Origin: Candidatus Latescibacterota bacterium
GTDB lineage: Bacteria; Latescibacterota; MVCY01; DTYK01
Assembly (NCBI GenBank): GCA_012961925.1
Contig: DTYK01000106.1
Location: 1-10,827, forward strand
Reading direction: 5' to 3'
Length of the DNA stretch: 10,827 nucleotides
Under the pieces are notes generated by a model. That model was not told the DNA's origin. It saw only the letters and a program-made list of their open reading frames with translations, and searched no databases. Shown in pieces: positions 1 through 6,773 of the stretch. The translations under genes and the position numbers were made by a program. How positions within the stretch are numbered: position 1 is the stretch's first letter; the number at the start of each line of letters is the position of its first letter.

Positions 1-599
1 CTGTTAAAGATCGTCACGCCATTTGCACCGATCTGCTTCAGGTTATGAACCATGTTAAGAGGAGAGGTCAGTTGCGGGCTGATCTTAGGGATGATGGGGA
101 GGGTAACGGCCTCCCGCACCACTCTGACCGCCTTAAGGATGTTCTCCTCGACCTCTCTGCCTGCAAAGGTGATCGAACCATGAGGACAGGAGACGTTGAG
201 TTCAAGGGCATCGGCACCAGCTTCCTCCATCTTCCTCGCATAGGAAGCCCACCCATTCAGGGTGACGCAGTTAATGCTGGCAATGATCTTGATCTCCAGC
301 TCGGCCTTCGCCCTGGTTATCTCCTCAGCATAGCGATCCGGCCCCCATTCACTTGCCTGTTCATAAGAGAAGAAGGAGAAGGTCTTATAGTCTCTGGAAT
401 CATGTCGGAGGATCTTAAAACGGGGAGTGGGTGAGGTCCGATTGAGTTCGTTCTCAAAAAGCGATTTCATGACTACCGCTCCTGCCCCACACTCCTGCGC
501 CTTGCGCATCCTCTCCAGGGTTTCGGTAATCCCGGCAGAGGCAACAACTAATGGCGAAGCCAGCTCAAGTCCCACATACCTGGTCTTTAAACTGACCAT
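1..599 (-). CDS. Dihydroorotate dehydrogenase-like (class 1/PreA-type) flavoprotein, C-terminus cut by window edge
   Basis: Reading leftward from an ATG at 599-597, an open frame of 199 codons runs off the window edge. It starts MVSLKTRYVGLELASPLVVA, the usual N-terminus of the class 1 dihydroorotate dehydrogenase superfamily (FMN TIM barrel). Around residues 108-110 is the IASIN segment, and at 135-141 NVSCPHG, whose Cys138 matches the catalytic-base Cys of class 1 enzymes; the following His is as in PreA/dihydropyrimidine dehydrogenase. A lysine strand (IIPKIS, 169-174) follows, as expected for an FMN-binding barrel. The start is supported by a purine-rich AAAGGGGGGGAG just before ATG; an in-frame ATG 15 bases upstream has no ribosome site. 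Many members of the 'dihydroorotate dehydrogenase-like' subgroup have no proven substrate, so I do not call it pyrD. It is 176 bp downstream of ruvA on the same strand. The missing C-terminal third prevents a finer call. Confidence 0.88.
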   Translation of the reverse strand, partial: MVSLKTRYVGLELASPLVVASAGITETLERMRKAQECGAGAVVMKSLFENELNRTSPTPRFKILRHDSRDYKTFSFFSYEQASEWGPDRYAEEITRAKAELEIKIIASINCVTLNGWASYARKMEEAGADALELNVSCPHGSITFAGREVEENILKAVRVVREAVTLPIIPKISPQLTSPLNMVHNLKQIGANGVTIFN

Positions 600-775
600 C
601 TCCCCCCCTTTCATCGAGCACTAAGATACTGACATCCGTTTTCTCACCCATCTGACCGAGCAAAGCGAGGGCAACTCTGAATTAAGTCTTCAGGCTTTCA
701 TCCCCAGATCGATAAGCTCAACGGTTTGTCCTGGCCCAAGATGAAATGCTAAAGCATTAACTCCTGGACCCGGCT
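600..775. other. Intergenic stretch between ruvA and the DHOD-like gene, with coding-like fragments
   Basis: No gene with a proper start is visible here. On the minus strand one frame just past the ruvA stop stays open for about 36 codons (…GPGVNALAFHLGPGQTVELI…) to a TGA near 693, and another frame picks up from about 680 for about 38 codons (…VALALLGQMGEKTDVSILVL…), ending inside the DHOD-like gene. Both look protein-like but have no start codon with a ribosome site. They may be the remains of a frameshifted gene or chance. No clear terminator is seen after ruvA. Confidence 0.3.
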
Positions 776-1366
776 CTATATGCGTCTCAAAGCCCTTTTA
801 ATCAGCTCTTCTAACTCCAGATCCTCTTCCTCGTAAATTGTCTCTTCAACAACCCGTTTTGCAACCTTTCGCTTATAACCCAACGACACCAATGCCAGAA
901 CCGCTTCTTCCCTCTTTTCAGTGGCTATCCCCCTACGTGCCGAGAGAGGCACCCCTTTTACTTCAGGTTTAAAACTTTCCTTCAATTCAAACAGGAGTCT
1001 CTGAGCAGTCTTTTTGCCGATGCCTGAAATAGACGTCAGCATCTCAATATCCTCTTCAATTATAGATCTTCGAAAATCATCGACGGAGAGCCCGGACAGG
1101 ATAGCCTGGGCAAGCCTTGTACCAATACCAGTCACCCCGATAAGGAGTTTAAAGAGCTCCCGTTCCTGTTCCGTTGCGAACCCGAACAGCTCAATCCCGT
1201 TCTCCTTCACAGAAAGGTATGTTAACACTCTGATGGATGCGCCCACCTCCCCTATCCTCTCATAGCTGGACACGGGAATATTGACGAAATACCCTATACC
1301 CCCCACATCTATAAGCAGGTTCGTCGGCGTCTTATGCACAAGCTTACCCTCTAAATAAGAGATCAC
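776..1366 (-). CDS. ruvA: RuvA, Holliday junction branch-migration DNA-binding subunit
   Basis: 196-residue protein, normal for RuvA. RuvA tetramers clamp four-way DNA junctions and load the RuvB helicase. The N-terminal OB-fold domain is about residues 1-64 (MISYLEGKLVHKTPTNLLID, then VGGIGYFVNIP). Two helix-hairpin-helix motifs follow: VTGIGTRLAQAIL around 78-90 and ISGIGKKTAQRLLFEL around 113-128. The C-terminal domain III (EEAVLALVSLGYKRKVAKRVV), which contacts RuvB, is complete. Translation starts at a GTG (1366-1364) with AGGGGGG seven bases upstream. It lies 14 bp after the ruvC stop, so the two are almost surely cotranscribed. ruvB, often the next gene, is absent here. Confidence 0.97.
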   Translation of the reverse strand: MISYLEGKLVHKTPTNLLIDVGGIGYFVNIPVSSYERIGEVGASIRVLTYLSVKENGIELFGFATEQERELFKLLIGVTGIGTRLAQAILSGLSVDDFRRSIIEEDIEMLTSISGIGKKTAQRLLFELKESFKPEVKGVPLSARRGIATEKREEAVLALVSLGYKRKVAKRVVEETIYEEEDLELEELIKRALRRI

Positions 1367-1380
1367 CCTGCAGCCCCCCT

Positions 1381-1854
1381 TTAACTACTGAGCCGGTGAG
1401 CATGGCAGATAGCAACTGCTAAGGCGTCCGCAGCATCGTTCGGAGAAGGTGCCTCCTTGAGCCCAAGGATGTTTTTAACCATAAATTGTACCTGCTCCTT
1501 TGAAGCCGAACCGGAGCCGACAACCGCCTTTTTGACCTCACGGGGCGAGTATTCATAGACAGGCACCCCCGCGTTGACCGCTGCCAGAAGGACAACTCCA
1601 CGTATGTGCCCCATCTTCAATAGCGTTTTGACATTACGTTTATAAAAAACGTCCTCAACCACAATCTGGTCAGGACGATAGACGGCGATCTTCTCAGAAA
1701 CTCCACCGTAGACCTTTTTAAGCCGTTCTGAAAACGATGACCCTGGATCTGGTCTTATCACCCCGTAGTCTTTCAAAATCTGCTTCTCACCTATACACTC
1801 TATGAGCCCGAATCCCGTGACCTCACTTCCTGGATCAACACCCAAGATCAGCAA
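1381..1854 (-). CDS. ruvC: RuvC, Holliday junction resolvase (crossover junction endonuclease)
   Basis: 157-residue RNase H-fold endonuclease that cuts Holliday junctions after RuvAB branch migration. Catalytic acidic residues are visible: Asp7 in LGVDPGS, Glu67 in VVED, and Asp140/Asp143 in PNDAADAL, where the family carries its last two metal ligands. The segment FYKRNVKTLLKMGHIRGVVL is the usual one after the Glu. The start is a TTG (1854-1852): the frame upstream has a stop nine codons earlier with no ATG or GTG, and AAAAGGG sits seven bases before the TTG. It is 97 bp downstream of the yebC stop and 14 bp upstream of ruvA. Confidence 0.97.
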   Translation of the reverse strand: MLILGVDPGSEVTGFGLIECIGEKQILKDYGVIRPDPGSSFSERLKKVYGGVSEKIAVYRPDQIVVEDVFYKRNVKTLLKMGHIRGVVLLAAVNAGVPVYEYSPREVKKAVVGSGSASKEQVQFMVKNILGLKEAPSPNDAADALAVAICHAHRLSS

Positions 1855-1900
1855 TTGGACACCCTTTTCTGTTCGTTTCTCTCACGAATAGAGCCAGTAA

Positions 1901-1940
1901 CCGCTTTGCCGACGCTAAGTCCCACGGCGGACAAAGGCGG
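1901..1940 (-). other. Imperfect hairpin between yebC and ruvC
   Basis: CCGCTTTGCCGACG (1901-1914) and CGGCGGACAAAGGCGG (1925-1940) can pair over about 13 base pairs with two single-base bulges and one mismatch, leaving a 10-base loop. There is no T-run on either side, so it is not a classical terminator. It could be an RNA processing or stabilising stem within the yebC-ruvC transcript, or chance. Confidence 0.35.
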
Positions 1941-1951
1941 TCCCTGAGGGA

Positions 1952-2701
1952 TTAACCGTATCTCTTCTCCATCTCCGCTACGTCTATGTCAAAATTGGCA
2001 AAGACCCTCTGTACATCCTCGCAGTCTTCCAGTTCGTCCATCAATCGAAGCGTTTGCTGGGCGAGCTTACCTTCAACTCTGACCGTAGTCTGGGGTATTC
2101 TGGTCAGCTCAGCCTGAGCATATGTTATTCCGTTTTCCTGCAAGGCTTTTTTCACGTTCTCAAAGTCCTGAACAGAGGTGAGCACCTCAAAGCTGTCCTC
2201 TTCAACCTGGATATCTTCAGCCCCAGCATCGGCCACAATGCCCATCAGTTCCTCTTCATCAATGTTATCCTTGTTGATTGATATGAGCCCCTTCTGGTGG
2301 AACATCCAGGCAACCGATCCGTTCTCACCAAGACTACCGTTATTCTTCTCGAATATATGTCTCATTTCCGCTACAGTCCTGTTCCTGTTATCGGTCATCC
2401 CTTCAACCATGACAGCAACCCCCCCCGGCCCATACCCCTCGAAGACAACCTCTTCATAAGATACGCCTGGTAGTTCACCTGTTCCCCTCTTTATAGCCCG
2501 CTGTATATTAGCATTTGGCATCCCTGCTGCCTTTGCCGCTTGGACGGCCGAACGGAGCCTGGGATTACCGGCCTCATCTCCTCCGCCTAACCGGGCAGCA
2601 ACGGTGATCTCCTTCATCAGCTTGGTGAAGATCCTACCTCGCTCAAGGTCTGTCTTTGCCTTCTTGCGCTTGATGGTGCTCCACTTCGAATGCCCTGACA
2701 T
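1952..2701 (-). CDS. yebC: YebC/TACO1-family translation or transcription regulatory protein
   Basis: 249 residues, full length for the family. It opens with the signature MSGHSKWSTIKRKKAKTD and the RGRIFTKLMKEI segment, then GGGDEAGNPRLRSAV, the MPNANIQRAIKRGTG helix and VSYEEVVFEGYGPGGVAVMV near 80-98, with NRTVAEMRHIFEKNNGSLGENGSVAWMF in the middle domain. YebC was long annotated as a transcription factor; mitochondrial TACO1 and recent work on bacterial YebC-type proteins support a ribosome-associated role easing synthesis of difficult (proline-rich) peptides. Its ATG directly follows the TGA of the EF-G-like gene with no base between, and its Shine-Dalgarno AAGGAGG lies within the last codons of that gene, implying translational coupling. 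It is commonly found beside ruvC, as here. Confidence 0.96.
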   Translation of the reverse strand: MSGHSKWSTIKRKKAKTDLERGRIFTKLMKEITVAARLGGGDEAGNPRLRSAVQAAKAAGMPNANIQRAIKRGTGELPGVSYEEVVFEGYGPGGVAVMVEGMTDNRNRTVAEMRHIFEKNNGSLGENGSVAWMFHQKGLISINKDNIDEEELMGIVADAGAEDIQVEEDSFEVLTSVQDFENVKKALQENGITYAQAELTRIPQTTVRVEGKLAQQTLRLMDELEDCEDVQRVFANFDIDVAEMEKRYG

Positions 2702-4771
2702 TCAGTCCTCCTTCTTCGCCTCTGCAATGATCTTCTCGCTGATCTCGCGAGGGACTTCCTCATAATGGGAGAACTTCTGTGAGTGAAGACCCCTTCCCTG
2801 GGTCAACGAACGAAGGGAAGTCGAATATCTGTACAACTCTGCTAAGGGTACCTTTGCCCTTATCACCTGAAAATGGCCCCTGTGTTCCATACCCAGGATC
2901 TTTCCACGTCTGCTTGAAAGGTCACCCATCACATCGCCCATATATTCTTCGGGAACGGTGATTTCAATATCACAGATCGGCTCAAGCAAAATGGGTTTGC
3001 CCTCCATAACGCCTTTTTTAAGGGCCATAGACCCGGCAATCTTAAAGGCAAGGTCTGAGGAGTCCACGCTATGAAAGGTTCCATCATAGAGTGATACCTT
3101 CAGGTCAACAACAGGATATCCCGCAAGCACACCTTCCTGCATTGCCTCAATAATCCCCTTCTCCACCGACGGAATGAATTTGCTGGGGATGGCTCCACCC
3201 ACAATGGCATTCACGAACTCAAAACCTTTACCCCTTTCCAGCGGCTCAAGCTTCAGGTACACTTCGCCATACTGTCCGTGGCCACCAGTCTGTTTTTTGT
3301 GTTTGTGATGGCCCTGACCAGCCACTTGGATCGTCTCCCGATAGGGGATCCTTGGTTCTGTAAGATCGACTTCAACGCCAAAATTGGCCTTCAACTTCCC
3401 AACGATTATCTCAAGCTGAAGTTCCCCTTGACCCGATATGATGGTCTGCTTCAACTCAGGATCAACCTTGTATACGAAAGTAGGATCCTCTTCGTGCAAC
3501 CTTGAAAGGCCCGAGCCTATCTTATCTTCATCCGCCCTGGCCCTCGGTCTAATAGCCATTCGTATAACTGGCTCCGGAAAATCTATTCCAGGCAAGACCA
3601 CGGGTCTCCGTTTGTCACAGAGCGTATCACCTGTATGGGTATTCTTCAACTTAACCAGGGCACCCATGTCGCCCGCTGGTACATTGCCGATCTCCTTTCT
3701 TAACTTCCCGTTTAAAAGGTATATCTGACCGATCTTTTCGGTGGTACCCTTGGTGGAGTTGAGTACATCATCGCCCGAGCGTATCATACCGGAATAAACT
3801 CTGAACAGGGATGACTCGCCGAGATGGGGTTCGGATACTGTCTTGAACACAATAGCGGAAAGGGCTGATTCTCTGTTTCTTTCAATCCTTATCTCCTCAT
3901 CAGAGCCAGGAACGCGACCTTCTACCGGCGGTCCCTCTGCAGCAGAAGGAAGGAGCTCAACAATAGCATCCAGAAGGGCATCTATGCCTACATTGGCCAG
4001 CGCATCGCCGCACAGGATAGGAAAGATCTTCCCCTCAGCCGTCCCCTTCCTGAGTCCGTTAACTATATCTTCGGCCGGCAGTTCACCTTCTTCGAGGTAT
4101 TTCTCAAGCAGGGCATCGTCGCTTTCAGCAACAGCCTCCACAAGCCTCTCCCTGAGCTCCACAGCCTTTGTCTCAAGCCCTGCTGGAATCTCAGCCACAA
4201 CCCGTTTCCCATCCTGATATTTGAGAAGTTTCATTTGGAGTAGATCAATGATGGCGCTAAACTCCTCGCCCTTGCCGGCGGGGAACTGAACCGCAATGGC
4301 CGAGCTTGTGAACCTCTCAGCAACCATGCGGCATACATTATCGAAATCGGCCCGCTCCTTGCGCAAACCGTTCACGAACAGAAGCCGGGGTATGTTATAG
4401 TCGTTCGCATATCCCCATACCTTTTCCGTACCTACATCAACACCTGAGGTCGAATCCAAGACAACTACAGCCGAATCAACAACACGTAATGCCCCTTTCA
4501 CCTCCCCTGTGAAATCAGCATAACCAGGAGTATCAACAACATTGAGTTTATTCCCCCTCCATTCACAGTGAAGCAGCGAAGCTCCAATCGATATCTTACG
4601 TTCCGTCTCCTCCTGTCGATAATCAGAAACAGTAGATCCATCATCAACTCTTCCCAGACGACTTATCTCGCCAGCGGAGAAGAGCATAGCCTCAGCCAGT
4701 GAGGTCTTTCCAACACCCCCATGTCCCACCAAGGAGAGATTTCTGATCTCCTTAATCGTATACTCTTTCAC
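2702..4771 (-). CDS. Elongation factor G-like protein with altered G4/G5 GTP-binding motifs
   Basis: 689 residues, with the full EF-G domain order: GTPase domain (about 1-280), domain II (VFKTVSEPHLGESSLFRVYS near 310-330), domain III, domain IV (KKQTGGHGQYGEVYLKLEP) and domain V. It matches the 'EF-G-like/EF-G-2' branch by family resemblance rather than the main ribosomal translocase; for example VDSSDLAFKIAGSMALKKG. The P-loop GHGGVGKT (16-23) and G3 DTPG (80-83) are intact. The G4 guanine-specificity motif NKxD is replaced by NGLR (134-137), and the G5 motif is GDA (255-257) instead of GSA. So GTP preference may be weak or lost, though hydrolysis residues remain. The start is a GTG preceded by AAGGAGG at five bases. 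A strong promoter lies upstream, and yebC follows with no spacing. Confidence 0.93.
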   Translation of the reverse strand: MKEYTIKEIRNLSLVGHGGVGKTSLAEAMLFSAGEISRLGRVDDGSTVSDYRQEETERKISIGASLLHCEWRGNKLNVVDTPGYADFTGEVKGALRVVDSAVVVLDSTSGVDVGTEKVWGYANDYNIPRLLFVNGLRKERADFDNVCRMVAERFTSSAIAVQFPAGKGEEFSAIIDLLQMKLLKYQDGKRVVAEIPAGLETKAVELRERLVEAVAESDDALLEKYLEEGELPAEDIVNGLRKGTAEGKIFPILCGDALANVGIDALLDAIVELLPSAAEGPPVEGRVPGSDEEIRIERNRESALSAIVFKTVSEPHLGESSLFRVYSGMIRSGDDVLNSTKGTTEKIGQIYLLNGKLRKEIGNVPAGDMGALVKLKNTHTGDTLCDKRRPVVLPGIDFPEPVIRMAIRPRARADEDKIGSGLSRLHEEDPTFVYKVDPELKQTIISGQGELQLEIIVGKLKANFGVEVDLTEPRIPYRETIQVAGQGHHKHKKQTGGHGQYGEVYLKLEPLERGKGFEFVNAIVGGAIPSKFIPSVEKGIIEAMQEGVLAGYPVVDLKVSLYDGTFHSVDSSDLAFKIAGSMALKKGVMEGKPILLEPICDIEITVPEEYMGDVMGDLSSRRGKILGMEHRGHFQVIRAKVPLAELYRYSTSLRSLTQGRGLHSQKFSHYEEVPREISEKIIAEAKKED

Positions 4772-4806
4772 AATTGCCTCCTTCTGCTTTGACTGTAATT
4801 TCTAAC

Positions 4807-4835
4807 AAATTAACATAAAATTACCAGGTTGTCAA
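4807..4835 (-). promoter_or_regulatory. Sigma-70-type promoter for the EF-G-like / yebC / ruvCA operon
   Basis: On the minus strand, a perfect -35 box TTGACA (4835-4830) is followed after 17 bases by TAATTT (4812-4807), a weak -10. The transcript would start near 4800, about 30 bases before the GTG of the EF-G-like gene. The box spacing is optimal and it sits in the only AT-rich part of the 108-bp gap after coaE. Confidence 0.55.
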
Positions 4836-4879
4836 GCGAAAATCTAACTGTTGAACGGGGATGAATGCGCTGTGAGCGG

Positions 4880-5503
4880 TCATGCATTCCGGATGGATGA
4901 GCTCCGGGATTTTGTCAGTAAAAGCCTCCATGTAGTGACAGATCGCTTGCGCAGAACTGAAAGGTCACGGTCGTTGGGGATTACATAGTGAGCTCGGAGG
5001 ACCTTCTCCCTTGTCGGCAGCTGTGAATCAACCCTTTCCTCCGCTTCCCTGAACGTGAGACCGCCCTTTTTGACGAGCCTCTCGATCTGGTCTCTGCGGG
5101 AACTCACCACCACCACAAGGGCATCGAACCAGGAGACTATCCCCCACTCCACAATTAATGCCGCATCTACAACTATGATCCCGTCGGGGTCTTTCTCCCT
5201 GGCCAACTCTATGGCTGTGTGCAGCCGCTTAAGGAGCGGTGGGTGGAGGATCTGATTCAGTTTCCGCCTGGCCTCCGGGTGTGCAAAGACTATCTTACCC
5301 AATTTCCTTCTGTCGAGGCAACCATTTCCGGTAAGGATATCTCTACCAAAGGCAGCAACAAGTTCTGAAAGTATCCTCTTGTCGTCCTTGACGATCTCTT
5401 TCCCGATCTGGTCGGCATCGATGACGATCGCACCCAGGCGTTTGAAAATCAGGCAGACTGATGTCTTTCCTGTAGCAATTCCCCCGGTGACTCCAACAAC
5501 CAT
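4880..5503 (-). CDS. coaE: Dephospho-CoA kinase
   Basis: Last step of coenzyme A synthesis: ATP-dependent phosphorylation of the 3'-OH of dephospho-CoA's ribose, in the cytoplasm. The protein opens MVVGVTGGIATGKTSV with a P-loop at residues 7-14, followed by the family's IDADQIGKEIV. Later come LDRRKLGKIVFAHPEARRKLNQILHP, the strand IIVVDAALIVEWG (the usual DVPLLFE-type segment), and the RREQ-like VSSRRDQIERLVKKGGLT with a terminal LPTREKVLRAHYVIPND, typical for CoaE. I chose the ATG at 5503-5501 because AGGAG lies four bases upstream and the protein then begins as the family usually does (207 aa). An ATG six codons earlier (5521) has no clear ribosome site, and a longer frame to 5620 would overlap the metallopeptidase gene. 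It follows that gene by 29 bp, likely in one operon. Confidence 0.95.
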   Translation of the reverse strand: MVVGVTGGIATGKTSVCLIFKRLGAIVIDADQIGKEIVKDDKRILSELVAAFGRDILTGNGCLDRRKLGKIVFAHPEARRKLNQILHPPLLKRLHTAIELAREKDPDGIIVVDAALIVEWGIVSWFDALVVVVSSRRDQIERLVKKGGLTFREAEERVDSQLPTREKVLRAHYVIPNDRDLSVLRKRSVTTWRLLLTKSRSSSIRNA

Positions 5504-5532
5504 ACGGCTCCTGGCCTCCATAATTTCAAGGT

Positions 5533-6459
5533 TTATTCTATGACGCTCCAGACGTCTTCGTTCCCATCGCTCCCTTCCTCCTCCATTTCCCACTGCACCA
5601 GTATCTTTTTCATGCGCCACCTTTTAATAAAGTATACAATGAGGAAGAGGGCAAAGATGGCCAGCCACAGGTTAAAAGAATCCAGAAGGATGGAAATCGG
5701 GTTGTATTTCCGACGTACATACCCCTCCCAGCTCTTTTCAAATTCATCCCTCAGGTAGCCCGATGCCTCATACAACGCATGGTCGAAGTCCTGGCCTTCA
5801 AGCATGCGTTCTGCAATCCTCTGCAGAACTCCCCTACCACCTATTTCAAACAGGTAAACAAGAGCAAGGAAACTCTCCGTGTACGCCAGATAGGCCCTGG
5901 ACGACGAGAAGGAAAGCATACTATCGATTTCGTGCAGGGGTATCACCTGTTTAAGCAAAACCGCCTTTGCCATGGTGATACTTTGCCCCATTCTCCACTC
6001 TCTTGACTGCCATACCGCCACTCCTTCATTAAACCAGTGCGGCACCCTGCCTCCGCCAGTTGCCTGCCACAAAAGGATATGAGAGAGCTCATGTAGCACC
6101 AGTTCGTTAAGTTTTACCTTCCCCCCGTGCCGGAGAATGATAACCCTCCGTTCCGGAAGGGCACACCCCACCCCCCAGTCCGGAATGACATCACCGGTCA
6201 TAGAATTGAATTCCTCATCAGAAGACGTCAGGAAGACACGTACGGTTACATCCTCAAAGAAACCGATCCTTCCCGCCACCCGTCCATAACCCCTTTCGAT
6301 CAGTGAACTGACCCTTATCGCAAGGGAAAGGTCTTCCTCGTGGTAAAAGACCTCGGCGTGCTCTGACCGCTTAACCTCCCAGCATAAGGCCCTACCTGCA
6401 TACAAAAAGGGGGAAAGAAAAGCGATAATTATGAGGACTATGATTTGTATCCTATACAT
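5533..6459 (-). CDS. Membrane-anchored extracytoplasmic zinc metallopeptidase-like protein (Peptidase MA-like gluzincin)
   Basis: 308 residues. An N-terminal signal sequence is evident (basic start, then IQIIVLIIIAFLSPFLYAG, residues 4-22). The exported part holds HELSH (123-127), a classic HExxH zinc site, and about 20 residues on FNEGVAVW, where Glu145 would be the third zinc ligand; this is the gluzincin layout of the 'peptidase MA-like' group. A single hydrophobic helix (ISILLDSFNLWLAIFALFLI, about 255-274) is followed by a positive stretch KRWRMKK and an acidic cytoplasmic tail, so the catalytic domain should face the periplasm. I chose the ATG at 6459-6457 (GAGGG four bases upstream, signal peptide at the very start) over a TTG 18 codons upstream, which would span an inverted repeat. 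Substrate unknown. coaE follows 29 bp downstream. Confidence 0.85.
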   Translation of the reverse strand: MYRIQIIVLIIIAFLSPFLYAGRALCWEVKRSEHAEVFYHEEDLSLAIRVSSLIERGYGRVAGRIGFFEDVTVRVFLTSSDEEFNSMTGDVIPDWGVGCALPERRVIILRHGGKVKLNELVLHELSHILLWQATGGGRVPHWFNEGVAVWQSREWRMGQSITMAKAVLLKQVIPLHEIDSMLSFSSSRAYLAYTESFLALVYLFEIGGRGVLQRIAERMLEGQDFDHALYEASGYLRDEFEKSWEGYVRRKYNPISILLDSFNLWLAIFALFLIVYFIKRWRMKKILVQWEMEEEGSDGNEDVWSVIE

Positions 6460-6468
6460 TTTCCCTCG

Positions 6469-6484
6469 ATTATTTCCAAATAAT
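6469..6484. promoter_or_regulatory. Perfect 7-2-7 palindrome in the metallopeptidase leader
   Basis: ATTATTTCCAAATAAT is a perfect inverted repeat of two 7-base arms around CC. It lies between the candidate promoter (6534-6562) and the ribosome site of the metallopeptidase gene, ten bases before its ATG. It could be an operator for a dimeric repressor; as RNA a 2-base loop is too tight, so DNA recognition seems likelier. It could also be chance in AT-rich sequence. Confidence 0.4.
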
Positions 6485-6533
6485 GGTGGGTTCGGTGTCT
6501 TTTCAGTGTTCAATTTTTCCCGGGTTTAGCTAT

Positions 6534-6562
6534 AAAATAGCAATACCTGCCAGATTTCGCAA
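6534..6562 (-). promoter_or_regulatory. Candidate promoter for the metallopeptidase-coaE operon
   Basis: On the minus strand, TTGCGA (6562-6557) is followed after 17 bases by TATTTT (6539-6534), and the -10 is preceded by TG one base upstream (TGCTATTTT), an extended -10. Expected start of transcription is near 6527, giving a leader of about 68 bases that contains the palindrome at 6469-6484. Confidence 0.45.
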
Positions 6563-6579
6563 GCCCTGTTTAATACTAC

Positions 6580-6698
6580 TACGTTAAGTTTATCACCATA
6601 AAGGCACAAAGGGCACAAAGAATTCAATTAATGGTGATATTTGATAATTCGTCGTTTCTCCCGGTGTTTTTTGTGGCTTTGTGGTTCATTTTAACGTA
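6580..6698. repeat. MITE-like intergenic inverted-repeat element with CACAAAG motifs
   Basis: The ends are inverted copies: TACGTTAA (6580-6587) and TTAACGTA (6691-6698). Inside, the left half carries a tandem GGCACAAAG GGCACAAAG (6603-6620), and the right half, read on the minus strand, carries AACCACAAAGCCACAAAA, a degenerate inverted version. A further perfect 9-base inverted pair is TATCACCAT (6591-6599) and ATGGTGATA (6631-6639). There is no room for a transposase and no reading frame, so if mobile it would be non-autonomous. Accessible 'CACAAAG'-type repeats of this kind occur between genes in many environmental bacteria; which named family this belongs to I cannot say. No clear target-site duplication is visible. 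Confidence 0.55.
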
Positions 6699-6773
6699 AT
6701 CGGCGCTTCGGCACACATTCAAGCACCCTCGCCATCGAAATAGACAAAAAGCTGAAAAGAGAGATCCTCATAG

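Noticed and set aside
45..434. Plus-strand 129-codon frame at the left end
   Set aside because: It is the shadow of the dihydroorotate dehydrogenase-like gene, whose minus-strand product has clear family motifs.
5504..5620. Longer N-terminal extension of CoaE beginning MAHEKDTGAVG
   Set aside because: It overlaps the metallopeptidase C-terminus, is low-complexity basic sequence unlike CoaE, and the ATG at 5503 has a ribosome site and gives the normal N-terminus.
6460..6513. TTG-started extension of the metallopeptidase (MNTEKTPNPPLFGN…)
   Set aside because: It would place 18 polar residues before the signal sequence and read through the palindrome at 6469-6484; the ATG at 6459 has a better ribosome site and begins at the signal peptide.
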